64,000 nucleotides of DNA from Halobacillus campisalis (lineage in GTDB: Bacteria; Bacillota; Bacilli; Bacillales; Halobacillaceae): assembly GCF_030345335.1 (NCBI RefSeq), contig NZ_JAPVRC010000010.1, positions 26,641-90,640 on the forward strand, written 5' to 3'. Below are positions 1 to 8,048 of the stretch, piece by piece. Within the stretch, counting starts at the first letter, position 1. Every line of letters begins with the position of its first letter. The notes beneath the pieces were generated by a model. The model had not been told where the DNA came from. It ran no database searches and saw nothing but the letters and a program-made list of their open reading frames with translations. Made by a program: the position numbers and the translations under genes.

Positions 1-2
1 TA

Positions 3-1028
3 GGAAAAGAAGAGCAAATCGAGGAAAGACTCCAGGAGATAGAAGAAATGATCCAACGAACAGGAAGCTATCACCATACATATGAAGAGCTGGAGTATGG
101 AGCTAAAGCAGCCTGGCGCAATAGCAACCGCTGTATCGGCCGTCTTTTTTGGGATAGTCTGAAAGTAATCGACCAGCGTGGAGCATTGACGGAAGAAGAT
201 ATTCGCGACGCTGTTTTTTATCATATCGATTATGCGACGAACGGGGGGCGGATCCGCTCTACAATTTCTATTTTCCCTCCTCATGTGGAAGGGAAGTCTG
301 TTCGCATTTGGAACCACCAATTGATCCGTTACGCTGGATATGATGAGCCGACAGGTGTGATAGGGGATCCGGCTTCGATAGAATTCACGAAGGAATGCGA
401 GAAGCTGGGGTGGGAAGGATCGAAAGGGCAGTTTGATATTCTTCCTCTAGTTATTCAAATCGGAAATGATCCCCCTAGATGGTTCGATATTCCTCGCGAG
501 ATAGTTCTTGAAGTTGAGCTGCGCCATCCAGAGTATGAATGGTTCCAGGATTTGCAACTTAAATGGTATGCCGTTCCCTTCATCTCAGACATGCGGCTGG
601 AAATCGGCGGCATTCATTATAAGGCGGCTCCTTTTAATGGATGGTATATGGAAACGGAAATCGGAGCGAGAAATTTAGCGGATGATTTCAGGTACGACAT
701 GCTGCCAGCTGTTGCAGAAGGAATGGGACTTAATACAAGGAGGAACTCCTCCTTATGGAAGGATCGGGCGCTCATTGAATTGAACCAGGCTGTCCTTCAT
801 TCTTTCAAAAGGGATAAAGTAAGCATTGTCGATCATCACAGCGCGGCGCAGCAATTTCAGCTTTTTCATCAGAAAGAACAAAAGTGCGGACGTGAAGCGA
901 CAGGAGATTGGACGTGGCTGATTCCACCAGTTTCCCCCGCAACTACGAAAATTTTTCACCAATCTTTCGAGGATCGGATAGATACTCCTAATTACTTTTA
1001 TCAAGATCATGCTTATAAACAATCTTGA
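3..1028 (+). CDS. nos: Nitric oxide synthase oxygenase (5' end outside window)
   Basis: Bacterial-type nitric oxide synthase, which oxidises arginine to NO and citrulline on a haem and pterin-like cofactor, using electrons from separate reductases. The visible 341 residues are open from the first base, so the true start lies upstream; the full family length is about 360. The haem-ligating Cys lies in [12 protein letters not shown] (codon at 132-134). Other hallmarks are [34 protein letters not shown] substrate-site sequence, DHHSAAQQF and the C-terminal [12 protein letters not shown] followed by NYFYQD. It has no reductase domain, as usual in Bacillaceae. The gene ends before a repeat-filled gap. 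Identity is secure from the motifs. Confidence 0.96.
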   Translation, partial: GKEEQIEERLQEIEEMIQRTGSYHHTYEELEYGAKAAWRNSNRCIGRLFWDSLKVIDQRGALTEEDIRDAVFYHIDYATNGGRIRSTISIFPPHVEGKSVRIWNHQLIRYAGYDEPTGVIGDPASIEFTKECEKLGWEGSKGQFDILPLVIQIGNDPPRWFDIPREIVLEVELRHPEYEWFQDLQLKWYAVPFISDMRLEIGGIHYKAAPFNGWYMETEIGARNLADDFRYDMLPAVAEGMGLNTRRNSSLWKDRALIELNQAVLHSFKRDKVSIVDHHSAAQQFQLFHQKEQKCGREATGDWTWLIPPVSPATTKIFHQSFEDRIDTPNYFYQDHAYKQS

Positions 1029-1152
1029 AGAAATGAGTGGTCTAGAAGTCAATGATAAAAACCACTGAATAGTTACTCATATAAAATCGCTCTTTTTCGT
1101 TTTTTGTTAGGTTTAGTCCCTGACATTTTAACGATGGGATCGATTTTTTGTT

Positions 1153-1945
1153 TAGTTATGTTTGTTTTATTAAGTTATTCTACTGAACGTGAGGATTGTG
1201 GAAGAATTGATTTCTAGATAACCGCGGTTCGTCGCCGTAATAAGAGTCAGGGGTGGTTGGGAAGCTACTCGCTTTCCTGTGGGGGAACTGGCGAGCTTCC
1301 TGGGATCTCGCCTACCTCCTTCTCCCACCTCTTACACTTATATTAGTCTAGGGCGTGATTTGGTTCATAAACCTTATGGGGGACTACCCAGCTTTCCAGC
1401 GCTTAGCGACTATTGAGACTTCCTTCACTTCTGTCCGATAAGTCAACATCGAATCACTCCGTTCTTCGTGTTTCCTTTATCTCCGCCAGCTCAGTCCAGT
1501 CCATACGCCGCTGACCAAAGCGCTTCCGCTTTTACCAAGTTAGTCTCGCAGCTTCCCAACCACCCCATTCGATAAAAGGTGAGAAACGAACCCTCAACCC
1601 AGAAGGAGCGCCTTCCATATCCCTGTTCTGTGAGAATATAGAGCTCTATAACAAGGTTTTTAACATGGGAGACTTGTTATGAGCATCAGTATACTAACAT
1701 CAATGTTTGCTTTTTCTTGAAGCGGTTTCGAGATACTCATTAGGCAGAGGGGCGGAAGGAAAAGGTGAGACTCCTGTGGGATTAGCGGGACAGGTGAGAC
1801 CCCACAGAGCGAAGCTAGAGGAGGCTCAGCGCCCGCCCCACGGAAAGCGAACCTTTTCCTTCCGCCCCTAAACTCTCACTATGTCTCGAACTAAGTGTTC
1901 GAGAATAGGAAGCTTTTATGAAATAACATAGAGATTTAACAGAGC
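1153..1945 (-). repeat. Dispersed double-hairpin element, copy R1
   Basis: This copy fills most of the gene-free stretch 1029-2003; the 120 bases before it show nothing clear. It is inverted relative to copies R2, R5 and R7. One half (about 1190-1330 and 1546-1606) matches the half of R7 at 48320-48530. The other half (about 1650-1940) holds a hairpin whose outer arms are 1747-1764 and 1852-1869, enclosing the conserved core GACTCCTGTGGGA ... CCACGGAAAGCGA. The ends are decayed compared with R5. No transposase is encoded, so it is MITE-like. Boundaries are approximate and come from alignment by eye. Confidence 0.7.
1331..1545. repeat. Foreign segment nested inside R1
   Basis: In R1 the first hairpin is interrupted between the CCTTCTCCCAC half (about 1328) and the AGTCTCGCAGCTTCCC half (about 1546). 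Other copies such as R7 have only a short loop and the few bases GGAGTC there. The extra 215 bases contain short GC-rich inverted repeats such as CCAGCGCTTAGCG and CAAAGCGCTTCCGCTTT and have no sensible ORF. It looks like a second short repeat inserted into the first, but its own family was not identified. Confidence 0.45.
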
Positions 1946-2001
1946 AAAAAAAGGCTGCCCATAAAAGTCTATTTCTTAGACTTTTGGGACAGCACCTTTT
2001 T
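1946..2001 (-). terminator. Rho-independent terminator of the nitrilase-family gene
   Basis: Read on the minus strand, a long stem built from GTGCTGTCCCAAAAGTCTA and TAGACTTTTATGGGCAGCC is followed by a run of T. It lies immediately after the stop codon of the gene at 2004-2783. Confidence 0.85.
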
Positions 2002-2003
2002 GA

Positions 2004-2783
2004 TCATTCATAAAGTTCCGGGCGGCGATCTTGAAAAATAGGAATTTGTTCACGGATAGCTTCCACTCGGGAAAAGTCGACCTCACACATGAGGATCTCC
2101 TCATTATCTCCTGCTTCCGCTACTATGTTACCCCATGGGTCCACAACAATCGAATGTCCGCCGAATTCGTTGTTTTGATCGGTACCAATACGGTTGCATG
2201 CAATAACAAAACTCTGGTTCTCAATGGCACGGCTTATCAACAAATTTCTCCAATGTTCAACTCGTGGTTTAGGCCACTCTGCCACGACGAACAGACCTCT
2301 AGCTCCGTTCAGCATATGAGTTCGGATCCATTCTGGGAAACGAATATCATAGCAAATCACTCCAGCTACAAGTGTATCTTCAAGAATGAAATTACCCTTG
2401 TGATGGCCTGAATTCAAAAATTTCTCCTCATCCATCAGCCGGAATAAATGAGCTTTACGATAGTTAAGGGTTCGATCACCAGATCTATTGTAAGCTACCA
2501 TTGTATTGTAGTATTCTCCGTGATCATCCTCAGCGACAGAACCAGCGATTGTAACTCCATGCTTTTGAGCCAGTTCAGACAACATCTTATGAGTAGGGCC
2601 TTCCAGCGTTTCAGCAATTTCATCAAAGCGGCTCAAATCGTAACCTGTCGTCCAAAGCTCAGGTAGAAGGATGAATTCTGCACCCTTTGAAACAGCTTCT
2701 TCGATTAACGGGAGTGCTATACTGCGGTTTTTATCTGGATTTCCAAATGCGATATCCATTTGTATAATGGCTATATTCGTCAT
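2004..2783 (-). CDS. Carbon-nitrogen hydrolase (nitrilase superfamily, MtnU/omega-amidase-like)
   Basis: A 259-residue single-domain enzyme of the nitrilase superfamily, which hydrolyses amide C-N bonds. The Glu-Lys-Cys triad is visible: E42 in LLPELWTTGYD, K110 in YRKAHLF and C144 in GVICYDIRFPE. Length and the WTTGYDL motif resemble B. subtilis MtnU (YkrU), a candidate omega-amidase of methionine salvage, but no other mtn genes are nearby and the substrate is not settled. AGAGGTG precedes the ATG. It is transcribed alone, towards R1, and diverges from the acetyltransferase genes. Confidence 0.9.
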   Translation of the reverse strand: MTNIAIIQMDIAFGNPDKNRSIALPLIEEAVSKGAEFILLPELWTTGYDLSRFDEIAETLEGPTHKMLSELAQKHGVTIAGSVAEDDHGEYYNTMVAYNRSGDRTLNYRKAHLFRLMDEEKFLNSGHHKGNFILEDTLVAGVICYDIRFPEWIRTHMLNGARGLFVVAEWPKPRVEHWRNLLISRAIENQSFVIACNRIGTDQNNEFGGHSIVVDPWGNIVAEAGDNEEILMCEVDFSRVEAIREQIPIFQDRRPELYE

Positions 2784-2887
2784 GAGCGTTTCACCTCTTT
2801 CCTTTTATTCTAACAGAAGAAATTTATGAATTCATGGCTTATATTTTTGTTCATCAGGGAATACAAGAGATGGAAAGGGTGGAAATG

Positions 2888-3160
2888 ATGTCACAAATCA
2901 AACAACAAGACGGACGTTTTTATATAAATGAAAAAGGAAATGAACTTGCAGAATTGGTATATGAAGAAGAGGGATCACTTCTTAAGATAACGCATACTCA
3001 CGTTACCCCGCCGGAGCAGGGAGAAGGACTGGCTACAGAGCTTGTCGATCATGCCGTACAGTATGCAAGAAACAACAATATGACGATTGACCCTATATGT
3101 TCTTTTGCTGAAAAGGTATTAAACGGAGACTCGAAGTATGAGGATGTTTTAAATAAATAA
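2888..3160 (+). CDS. Small YjdJ-type GNAT N-acetyltransferase
   Basis: About 90 residues, matching the short GNAT family typified by YjdJ/YidJ (GNAT_acetyltr_2). The visible core is ELAELVYEEEGSLLKITHTHVTPPEQGEGLATELVDHAVQYAR, with the acetyl-CoA loop EQGEGLA, followed by a C-terminal PICSFAEKVL. The open frame extends back to about 2834, but GGGTGG lies at a suitable distance only before the ATG-ATG pair near 2885-2888, so the start was placed there; one codon either way is possible. It is followed 22 bp later by another GNAT gene, probably in the same transcript. Substrate unknown. Confidence 0.8.
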   Translation: MSQIKQQDGRFYINEKGNELAELVYEEEGSLLKITHTHVTPPEQGEGLATELVDHAVQYARNNNMTIDPICSFAEKVLNGDSKYEDVLNK

Positions 3161-3182
3161 TCACTGGGAGGATGGATGACTT

Positions 3183-3647
3183 ATGGCCATTATTAGAGAA
3201 CCAGCTGAGAAAGATTTAATGCACGTAACAAAATATGCAGTCGAAAATACGTGGATCAGCATCGACTCTTCTGAACCTGAAGGTGCCGAGAGACTAAGGA
3301 AGAGAAAAGAATGGGCAGCCGATCATCTGTTCAATGAGCATTCCGATCAACGCCTTCTCGTCGCTGAAGAGGGCGATAGAACAGTAGGGTATGTTTATGG
3401 AGAAACAGTCGAAGAAGAAGGGCGAACTGTAGGGAAAGTAAAAGAAATTTACGTCGATGAATTCTATCGCCGCGAAGGGGTAGGATCTGAATTAATTCAG
3501 TCTATGTTCAAATGGATGAGAGACAAAGATGTGGATACAATCGAAAATATGAACCCATCCGATGATGAAAGGGCTCAAGGATTCCTTAATTCTATAGGAT
3601 TTTCACCAGATGGAATCTTTTCACCCGACGGAAGAAGAGATGTGTAG
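3183..3647 (+). CDS. GNAT family N-acetyltransferase
   Basis: A 154-residue GCN5-related acetyltransferase. The central motif VKEIYVDEFYRREGVGSELIQSM carries the acetyl-CoA binding R-x-x-G-x-G-S signature (REGVGS). The C-terminal NPSDDERAQGFLNSIGF is the usual beta6-beta7 region. GGGAGG precedes the start by a few bases. It sits between a small YjdJ-like acetyltransferase and a diacylglycerol kinase-like gene with short gaps, so the three probably form an operon. Substrate cannot be read from sequence. Confidence 0.88.
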   Translation: MAIIREPAEKDLMHVTKYAVENTWISIDSSEPEGAERLRKRKEWAADHLFNEHSDQRLLVAEEGDRTVGYVYGETVEEEGRTVGKVKEIYVDEFYRREGVGSELIQSMFKWMRDKDVDTIENMNPSDDERAQGFLNSIGFSPDGIFSPDGRRDV

Positions 3648-3673
3648 TTCGTTGTAGAGGAAGGAGTGATTGC

Positions 3674-4567
3674 GTGAAGCAGGCAATGATTATTGTGAAT
3701 CCTTCTTCAGGTAAAGAAGAAGCTGTGGATCATGTAGAAAAAATCGAAAAAATACTTGAGGGAAAAGAATATACTGTGAAAACAGTTCAGACAGAAAAAG
3801 AACTGGATGCGACTAAATTCTGTCAGGATGCCTGCTCCCAGGAGTTCGACGTAGTCGTTTCTTTAGGGGGAGACGGGACATTAAATGAAACGATCAATGG
3901 GATGGTCGACCAGGCACACCGTCCGAAGCTAGGGATCGTTCCGATGGGAACTGTGAATGACTTTGCAAGAGCCTTGAATATTCCGCTGGAGCCTGAAGCA
4001 GCGATCGAAACATTAGAATCGGATCTTAAGAAAAAAGTGGATATAGGGAGCTTCAATGATCGCTATTTTGTTAATATCGTGGCGATTGGAGCCATCGCAG
4101 AAGCGACTTCTGAAGTTTCTCCTGAACAAAAAACTAGATTCGGTCCTTTAGCTTATTTGATGGAAGGGGTGAAGACCCTTGCTTCAAGCAACGCTTACCC
4201 CTTACGTATCGAGTATGACGATAAAGTATGGGAAGGGGATTCCTTCTTATTTCTTGCGGCGCTTACAAAATCAACGGCAGGATTTGAGAAGCTCTCTCCA
4301 GACGCTAAAGTGAACGATGGAGTGCTCCACTGTTATGTGATTAAAAATGTAAACATGCTTCGGGTAGCTTCGATCGTAACGGCGGTTTTGCGTGGGAATC
4401 TTAAAGAGGACAAGGATGTAGAATACTTCCAGGCGAAGAAGCTCCGCGTTTCTTCAAGTGAAAAGCTTCACACGAATGTGGACGGAGAAGAGGGAGATCC
4501 TTTACCGGTGGCTATGGAAGTCAAACCACAGCACATTGAAGTAATTATAAATGAGGAAGCTCGCTAA
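3674..4567 (+). CDS. Diacylglycerol kinase catalytic-domain protein (YegS/DgkB/BmrU family)
   Basis: A 297-residue lipid kinase with the DAGK catalytic motif SLGGDGTLNETINGM (about residues 65-80) and the nucleotide-loop sequence GIVPMGTVNDFARAL. The N-terminal IIVNPSSGKEE is the family opener. Members phosphorylate diacylglycerol or related lipids at the membrane. It starts with GTG behind AGGAGTG. It is last in a likely three-gene unit and is followed by a terminator. A paralogue with GGTSNDFSRVL in the same loop lies at 35695-36636, so the two probably differ in substrate or regulation. Confidence 0.9.
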   Translation: MKQAMIIVNPSSGKEEAVDHVEKIEKILEGKEYTVKTVQTEKELDATKFCQDACSQEFDVVVSLGGDGTLNETINGMVDQAHRPKLGIVPMGTVNDFARALNIPLEPEAAIETLESDLKKKVDIGSFNDRYFVNIVAIGAIAEATSEVSPEQKTRFGPLAYLMEGVKTLASSNAYPLRIEYDDKVWEGDSFLFLAALTKSTAGFEKLSPDAKVNDGVLHCYVIKNVNMLRVASIVTAVLRGNLKEDKDVEYFQAKKLRVSSSEKLHTNVDGEEGDPLPVAMEVKPQHIEVIINEEAR

Positions 4568-4585
4568 TACAGCGGGCTTTTTTTA
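4556..4585 (+). terminator. Terminator after the lipid kinase gene
   Basis: GCTCGC and GCGGGC form a short stem overlapping the stop codon and are followed by seven T. It ends right at the left edge of repeat R2. Confidence 0.75.
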
Positions 4586-4587
4586 AT

Positions 4588-4955
4588 TAGGTTATGTTAA
4601 AGTTTCGTGTTGATTTTCAGATAAGTTCCCGTATGTTGAAGACTCAGTTTCGAGACATAATGAGAATTTAGGGGCTCCGGGAAACGGATCGCTTTCCGGG
4701 GGGGGGGCGTGCGCTGAGCCTCCTCGAGCTTCGCTCTGCGGGTTTTCACCTGTCCCGCTCCTCTACCTTATAAGTATCTCGAAACCACTTCAAGAAAAAG
4801 CAAACATTTGCTGATTTTCATAACAAGTGTCCTATGTTAAAAACCTTGAAGTGAAGCGTTATCTTCTCACCGAACAGGCATATAAAAGACCCTCTTTTTT
4901 AAAAAGGATTCGTTTCTCACCTTCATCGAATGGGGTTGTTGGGAAGCTGCGAGAC
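4588..4955 (+). repeat. Dispersed double-hairpin element, copy R2 (truncated)
   Basis: It begins with the family left end, close to TAGGCTATGTTAAAGTTCCGTG (here TAGGTTATGTTAAAGTTTCGTG), then a hairpin core with a run of nine G at about 4698-4708, then a linker that is the reverse complement of 1650-1735 in R1. The second hairpin is cut off after GGGAAGCTGCGAGACTC at about 4957. A short frame at 4827-5057 is element sequence, not a gene. With R1 it flanks the 2.6-kb four-gene block in inverted orientation. Confidence 0.7.
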
Positions 4956-4966
4956 TCAGAGCCTAT

Positions 4967-4999
4967 AAAAAAACCTTCCTTTCTCAGTGAAAGGAAGGG
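4967..4999 (-). terminator. Minus-strand terminator in the R2-lytic transglycosylase gap
   Basis: Read on the minus strand, CCTTCCTTTC and GAAAGGAAGG form a perfect stem followed by seven T. No confident minus-strand gene lies upstream; the only candidate is the weak frame at 5036-5185. Confidence 0.6.
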
Positions 5000-5035
5000 A
5001 GGCAGACACTTCGCTCAGGGAGGCTGCCATGTAAT

Positions 5036-5185
5036 CTACAGGTCTATTCTTATATAGAATAGATAGGGTGATTCGACTTCAGAGGCAAAAGAGAAAAATT
5101 GAGACCCTATGACCAGATCATCTTGAATAACTAGAACCAAAGAATATTCAAGATAGCTTAGAGTTTCTCTTTTGCTACTCTTCAT
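5036..5185 (-). CDS. Doubtful small ORF (49 aa), function unknown
   Basis: A minus-strand frame reading MKSSKRETLSYLEYSLVLV... with a strand-rich middle (VIQDDLVIGSQFFSFA). It sits in an otherwise gene-free stretch (4568-5372) and a good minus-strand terminator lies 40 bp downstream, which is the only reason to list it. No Shine-Dalgarno site precedes this ATG or the one at 5251, and I do not recognise the protein. It may be a decayed gene. Confidence 0.2.
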   Translation of the reverse strand: MKSSKRETLSYLEYSLVLVIQDDLVIGSQFFSFASEVESPYLFYIRIDL

Positions 5186-5313
5186 TATATCATCGCCCTG
5201 GGAAACTTGGCTTTGGGAAAAGTGAAGCTCATGGAGCGGATTGATGAACATTTATCAAATAAATTTTCGCAAGTTTTGGATTAATTTGGGATTTATTGCT
5301 TCAAAAAGGAATA

Positions 5314-5342
5314 TTGTGTCATTTCATTTTATGCTGTAAAAT
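5314..5342 (+). promoter_or_regulatory. Sigma-A-type promoter of the lytic transglycosylase gene
   Basis: TTGTGT, a 17-bp spacer and TAAAAT end 30 bp before the start codon at 5373. Confidence 0.55.
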
Positions 5343-5372
5343 ATAGAGACTAACTAATATAGGAGTGGACTG

Positions 5373-6038
5373 ATGGATTTTAATAGTGTTCGAAGTTTGA
5401 TGCAAACGCAGGCTATGTCTTTTATGAATGGAGAAAGCGGCTCTTCGTCCAATTCTAGTATGAACGGAGTTTCTTTCCAGGATATGCTGGGGCTATTACT
5501 ATCACAACAATCGCCATCTCCTCAAATGAATGCTTCGCCTATGAATATTACTAGTCTACAAGCTTTTCAACAGCAGCCAATGCACATACATATCCATTAT
5601 ACTGGCTCTGAGAAATCAGAAAAGGTGGAAGAGGTTGTGGAAGAAGTGAAAAAGAAAGAAGTAAAAAACGGTAACGAGGACTTGGACACTTTGATCAAAG
5701 AGGCGGCAGAGAAGAACGGGGTTAATGAGTCCCTGGTACGGTCTGTCATACAAGCTGAATCCAATTTTAATCCAAATGCTGAAAGTCATGCTGGTGCTCA
5801 AGGTTTAATGCAGCTGATGCCCGGTACGGCAAAAGGGCTCGGTGTAACGAATTCGTTTGACCCGAGAGAAAATGTCATGGGCGGCACTAAATATTTGAAA
5901 CAAATGCTGGATCGATATGACGGGGATACGAAGCTGGCTTTGGCAGCTTACAATGCAGGTCCAGGTAACGTTGATAAATATGGAGGAATTCCTCCGTTTA
6001 AAGAAACACAGAATTATGTTGGCAAAGTACTAGGATAA
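5373..6038 (+). CDS. Lytic transglycosylase (SLT domain, YjbJ-like)
   Basis: A 221-residue peptidoglycan-cleaving lytic transglycosylase. Residues 1-100 are a low-complexity Ser/Met/Gln-rich region followed by a Glu/Lys-rich stretch. From about 105 the SLT fold is clear: catalytic E129 in [13 protein letters not shown], then [24 protein letters not shown] and [13 protein letters not shown]. There is no signal peptide, as in B. subtilis YjbJ. A sigma-A-like promoter precedes it and a bidirectional terminator follows. It is monocistronic. Confidence 0.93.
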   Translation: MDFNSVRSLMQTQAMSFMNGESGSSSNSSMNGVSFQDMLGLLLSQQSPSPQMNASPMNITSLQAFQQQPMHIHIHYTGSEKSEKVEEVVEEVKKKEVKNGNEDLDTLIKEAAEKNGVNESLVRSVIQAESNFNPNAESHAGAQGLMQLMPGTAKGLGVTNSFDPRENVMGGTKYLKQMLDRYDGDTKLALAAYNAGPGNVDKYGGIPPFKETQNYVGKVLG

Positions 6039-6045
6039 ATGATCA

Positions 6046-6080
6046 AAACCCCCTATGACCAAAACTGTCATAGGGGGATT
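6046..6080. terminator. Bidirectional terminator
   Basis: CCCCCTATGAC and GTCATAGGGGG form a perfect stem with AAAA on one side and TTATT on the other. It lies between two convergent genes and can serve both. Confidence 0.8.
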
Positions 6081-6085
6081 ATTGT

Positions 6086-6625
6086 CTAGATTTCTTTGCT
6101 CATCTGTATATATTGATGGAAAACACGCGTCATTTCTTGCAGACGGTTGTGAACATCTTCGTCGATCAGTTCACCTTGTGTTGAGAAGTGGTTCGTGTGA
6201 GTATATACGTAATTAGGTGTAACGAGACAGCGGAAATAATTTAAAATTGGTTTCAACTGATTCTCGATCACGAGGTGGTGCTGAAGGGTTCCGCCATTAG
6301 CCACTATTGACACTGGTTTGTAGCGCATAGCCAAGGGGGAAACTGCATCGAATACGTTTTTTAACGTGCCGGGGATGGACCCCTGGAAGATTGGAGTGGC
6401 TATGACATACGCATCAGCTTGTTCCATTTCTCGAATCAAATATTGCATATCTTCATTATACTGATCGTATGGACGACCATCGACAAACTCCATTTGATAA
6501 TTTTCCAAGTCTATTTGTTTCGTTTCATATTCTGCTTTCAAACCAACTATATATTTGTCTATTTCATGCAATAATGTTTTAGTTTTGGTGCCTACGACTG
6601 TTCCGTTCAGAAGTAGAATCTTCAT
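6086..6625 (-). CDS. NADPH-dependent FMN reductase family protein
   Basis: A 179-residue flavodoxin-fold oxidoreductase. The N-terminal LLLNGTVVGTKTKTLL is the FMN phosphate loop in place of the usual GS.R..S. The middle ADAYVIATPIFQGSIPGTLKNVFD is the family signature (TP.Y..S..G.LKN..D), and a GG turn (VANGGTLQHHLVIENQLKP) follows. Members reduce flavins, quinones or azo dyes with NAD(P)H; SsuE and YwqN are well-known relatives. The exact role is open. It is transcribed alone towards a shared terminator. Confidence 0.85.
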   Translation of the reverse strand: MKILLLNGTVVGTKTKTLLHEIDKYIVGLKAEYETKQIDLENYQMEFVDGRPYDQYNEDMQYLIREMEQADAYVIATPIFQGSIPGTLKNVFDAVSPLAMRYKPVSIVANGGTLQHHLVIENQLKPILNYFRCLVTPNYVYTHTNHFSTQGELIDEDVHNRLQEMTRVFHQYIQMSKEI

Positions 6626-6765
6626 GACGAGGTCTCCCCTTTGATTGATTCAATATAGCAAAGATTTAACATTTTGATTATCCATCATTATGTTAAATCA
6701 TACGTGCCGAATAAGCAATTGTGACTGGCTTAAAATCATTGCGGCGTCGAGCAGGAGGGAAATGT

Positions 6766-7050
6766 ATGCTGAGAATCTGGAGGAGAATAAAATTTTTAGC
6801 TAACATTAGGAAGTCGATTCCGTTTTTGTTAGAGTTTTTTCGCTCTCCTGATGTAAGTTTTAATAAAAAATTGATATCTGTAGTATTGATGGGGGCTTAC
6901 CTCATATTCCCCTGGGATATAATTCCTGATTTTTTAGTGTTGATCGGGCTCGTCGATGATATAGCTGTTTTGACCTTTATATTGCAGCAAATTGTAAAGA
7001 TGGCTCCTGAGCCAATTAAAGAAAAATATCAAATCGATGAAAAATCATGA
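6766..7050 (+). CDS. DUF1232 (YkvA-like) small membrane protein
   Basis: 94 residues. The region FLEFFRSPDVSFNKKLISVVLMGAYLIFPWDIIPDFLVLIGLVDDIAVL is the DUF1232 signature, with the P-x-D-x-I-P-D-x-x-P-like turn (PWDIIPDFLVLIG) and VDD motif between two membrane-associated helices. Function of the family is unknown. The frame is open back to a GTG at 6721, but GGAGGG lies just before the ATG at 6766, which was chosen. Confidence 0.85.
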   Translation: MLRIWRRIKFLANIRKSIPFLLEFFRSPDVSFNKKLISVVLMGAYLIFPWDIIPDFLVLIGLVDDIAVLTFILQQIVKMAPEPIKEKYQIDEKS

Positions 7051-7051
7051 T

Positions 7052-7077
7052 GTTTAATGGTTTTGAAATTGAGGTAT
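7052..7077 (+). promoter_or_regulatory. Putative sigma-B promoter of ohr
   Basis: GTTTAA, a 14-bp spacer and AGGTAT match the B. subtilis sigma-B consensus (GTTTAA / GGGWAW) at 11 of 12 positions, 44 bp before the ohr start. B. subtilis ohrB is known to be sigma-B controlled, which fits. Confidence 0.65.
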
Positions 7078-7121
7078 ATATTGGTTGTGAGATGATTTAA
7101 CTATATCAAGGAGTGATTATA

Positions 7122-7538
7122 GTGAGTAATGTTATGTTTACTTCTCATGCGACAGCTAAAGGCGGTCGTGAGGGTCACGTAAAATCGGATGACGGAATTA
7201 TTGATGTGAACCTTGTACAGCCGGGCAGCGGCAATCAGGAAGGTTCCAACCCAGAACAATTATTCGCAGCAGGATATTCAGCATGCTTCGACGGAGCATT
7301 AAACTTAATAGCAAGTAAACAAAGTAAAGATATTGAGTCCGAAACGACAGCAGACGTAAGTCTAATTAAAGATGAATCAGATGACGGCTTTAAGATTGGC
7401 GTTATCTTGAACGTAAGTGTTAAAGGCGTTTCTCAAGATGAAGCTGAGAAGCTTGTCAAAGATGCTCATGACTTTTGTCCTTATTCAAAAGCGACAAGAG
7501 GAAATATTGATGTGGAGTTGAAAGCAACAGCTGTTTAA
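7122..7538 (+). CDS. Organic hydroperoxide resistance protein (Ohr, OhrB-like)
   Basis: A 138-residue OsmC/Ohr thiol peroxidase that reduces organic and fatty-acid hydroperoxides. The two redox cysteines are present: C55 in FAAGYSACFDGALN and C119 in DAHDFCPYSKATRGN. The Ohr-type N-terminal GGREGHVKSDDG holds the conserved Arg. It starts with GTG eight bases after AAGGAG. There is no ohrR regulator next to it and a sigma-B-like promoter precedes it, both features of B. subtilis OhrB rather than OhrA. Confidence 0.93.
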   Translation: MSNVMFTSHATAKGGREGHVKSDDGIIDVNLVQPGSGNQEGSNPEQLFAAGYSACFDGALNLIASKQSKDIESETTADVSLIKDESDDGFKIGVILNVSVKGVSQDEAEKLVKDAHDFCPYSKATRGNIDVELKATAV

Positions 7539-7551
7539 TTTCTCATTAGAT

Positions 7552-7590
7552 CCAAGCCTCCTCGTATGCAGGAGGCTTGTTTTATTTCTT
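7552..7590 (+). terminator. Terminator after ohr
   Basis: AAGCCTCCT and AGGAGGCTT form a perfect nine-base-pair stem followed by a T-rich tract. Confidence 0.85.
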
Positions 7591-7680
7591 TTTCTTCAGC
7601 CGTCATGAGCATATCTTTACTAGAAATTCTAAAAAACCTTCATAATAGAAGTATCTAGACGGCTTAAGGAGAGTAAATGT

Positions 7681-7965
7681 ATGAAAATCACAGATCAGGC
7701 TCGTGATTTATTGGATCAACTTATTGAAGATTCAGGGGGAGGATGTCTTCGGTTGTATTTTGCAGGGTATGGCTGTGGAGAACCTGACATCGGGATGACG
7801 ATTTCTGAACCAGAAGCAGACGATGAACTTCAACATATCAATGCCATTCCTGTAGCAATTGATAAAAAAATTCTACATTTAACAGAGGACTTAACGATTG
7901 AAGGTAAGCAGACGATGGAAGGCCCGAAATTCCAAATGACAGGACTTCCCGAGAAAGATTGCTGA
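7681..7965 (+). CDS. HesB/IscA-like iron-sulfur biogenesis domain protein
   Basis: A 94-residue protein of the short HesB-like family (YneR type). MKITDQARDLLDQL and GGCLRLYFAGYGCGEPDIGM follow the A-type scaffold fold. Cysteines occur in GGCLRL, GYGCG and at the C-terminal EKDC, but not in the exact C-x(n)-CGC spacing of true IscA, so iron-sulfur carriage is inferred rather than shown. It is monocistronic with its own terminator. Confidence 0.8.
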   Translation: MKITDQARDLLDQLIEDSGGGCLRLYFAGYGCGEPDIGMTISEPEADDELQHINAIPVAIDKKILHLTEDLTIEGKQTMEGPKFQMTGLPEKDC

Positions 7966-7977
7966 ATCCCCATAAAA

Positions 7978-8010
7978 AAAAAGAGCTGCCGGGTGTAGCT
8001 CTTTTTTTCT
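7978..8010 (+). terminator. Terminator after the HesB-like gene
   Basis: AAGAGCT and AGCTCTT form a stem around a nine-base loop and are followed by a run of T. Confidence 0.8.
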
Positions 8011-8048
8011 ATCTATAGGCACAGCAGCAATATGAAAGGAATATCAAT

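Noticed and set aside
4827..5057. 76-codon plus-strand frame downstream of the lipid kinase
   Set aside because: It lies in repeat R2, runs through hairpin arms, has no ribosome site, and the same sequence in R1 does not keep the frame.
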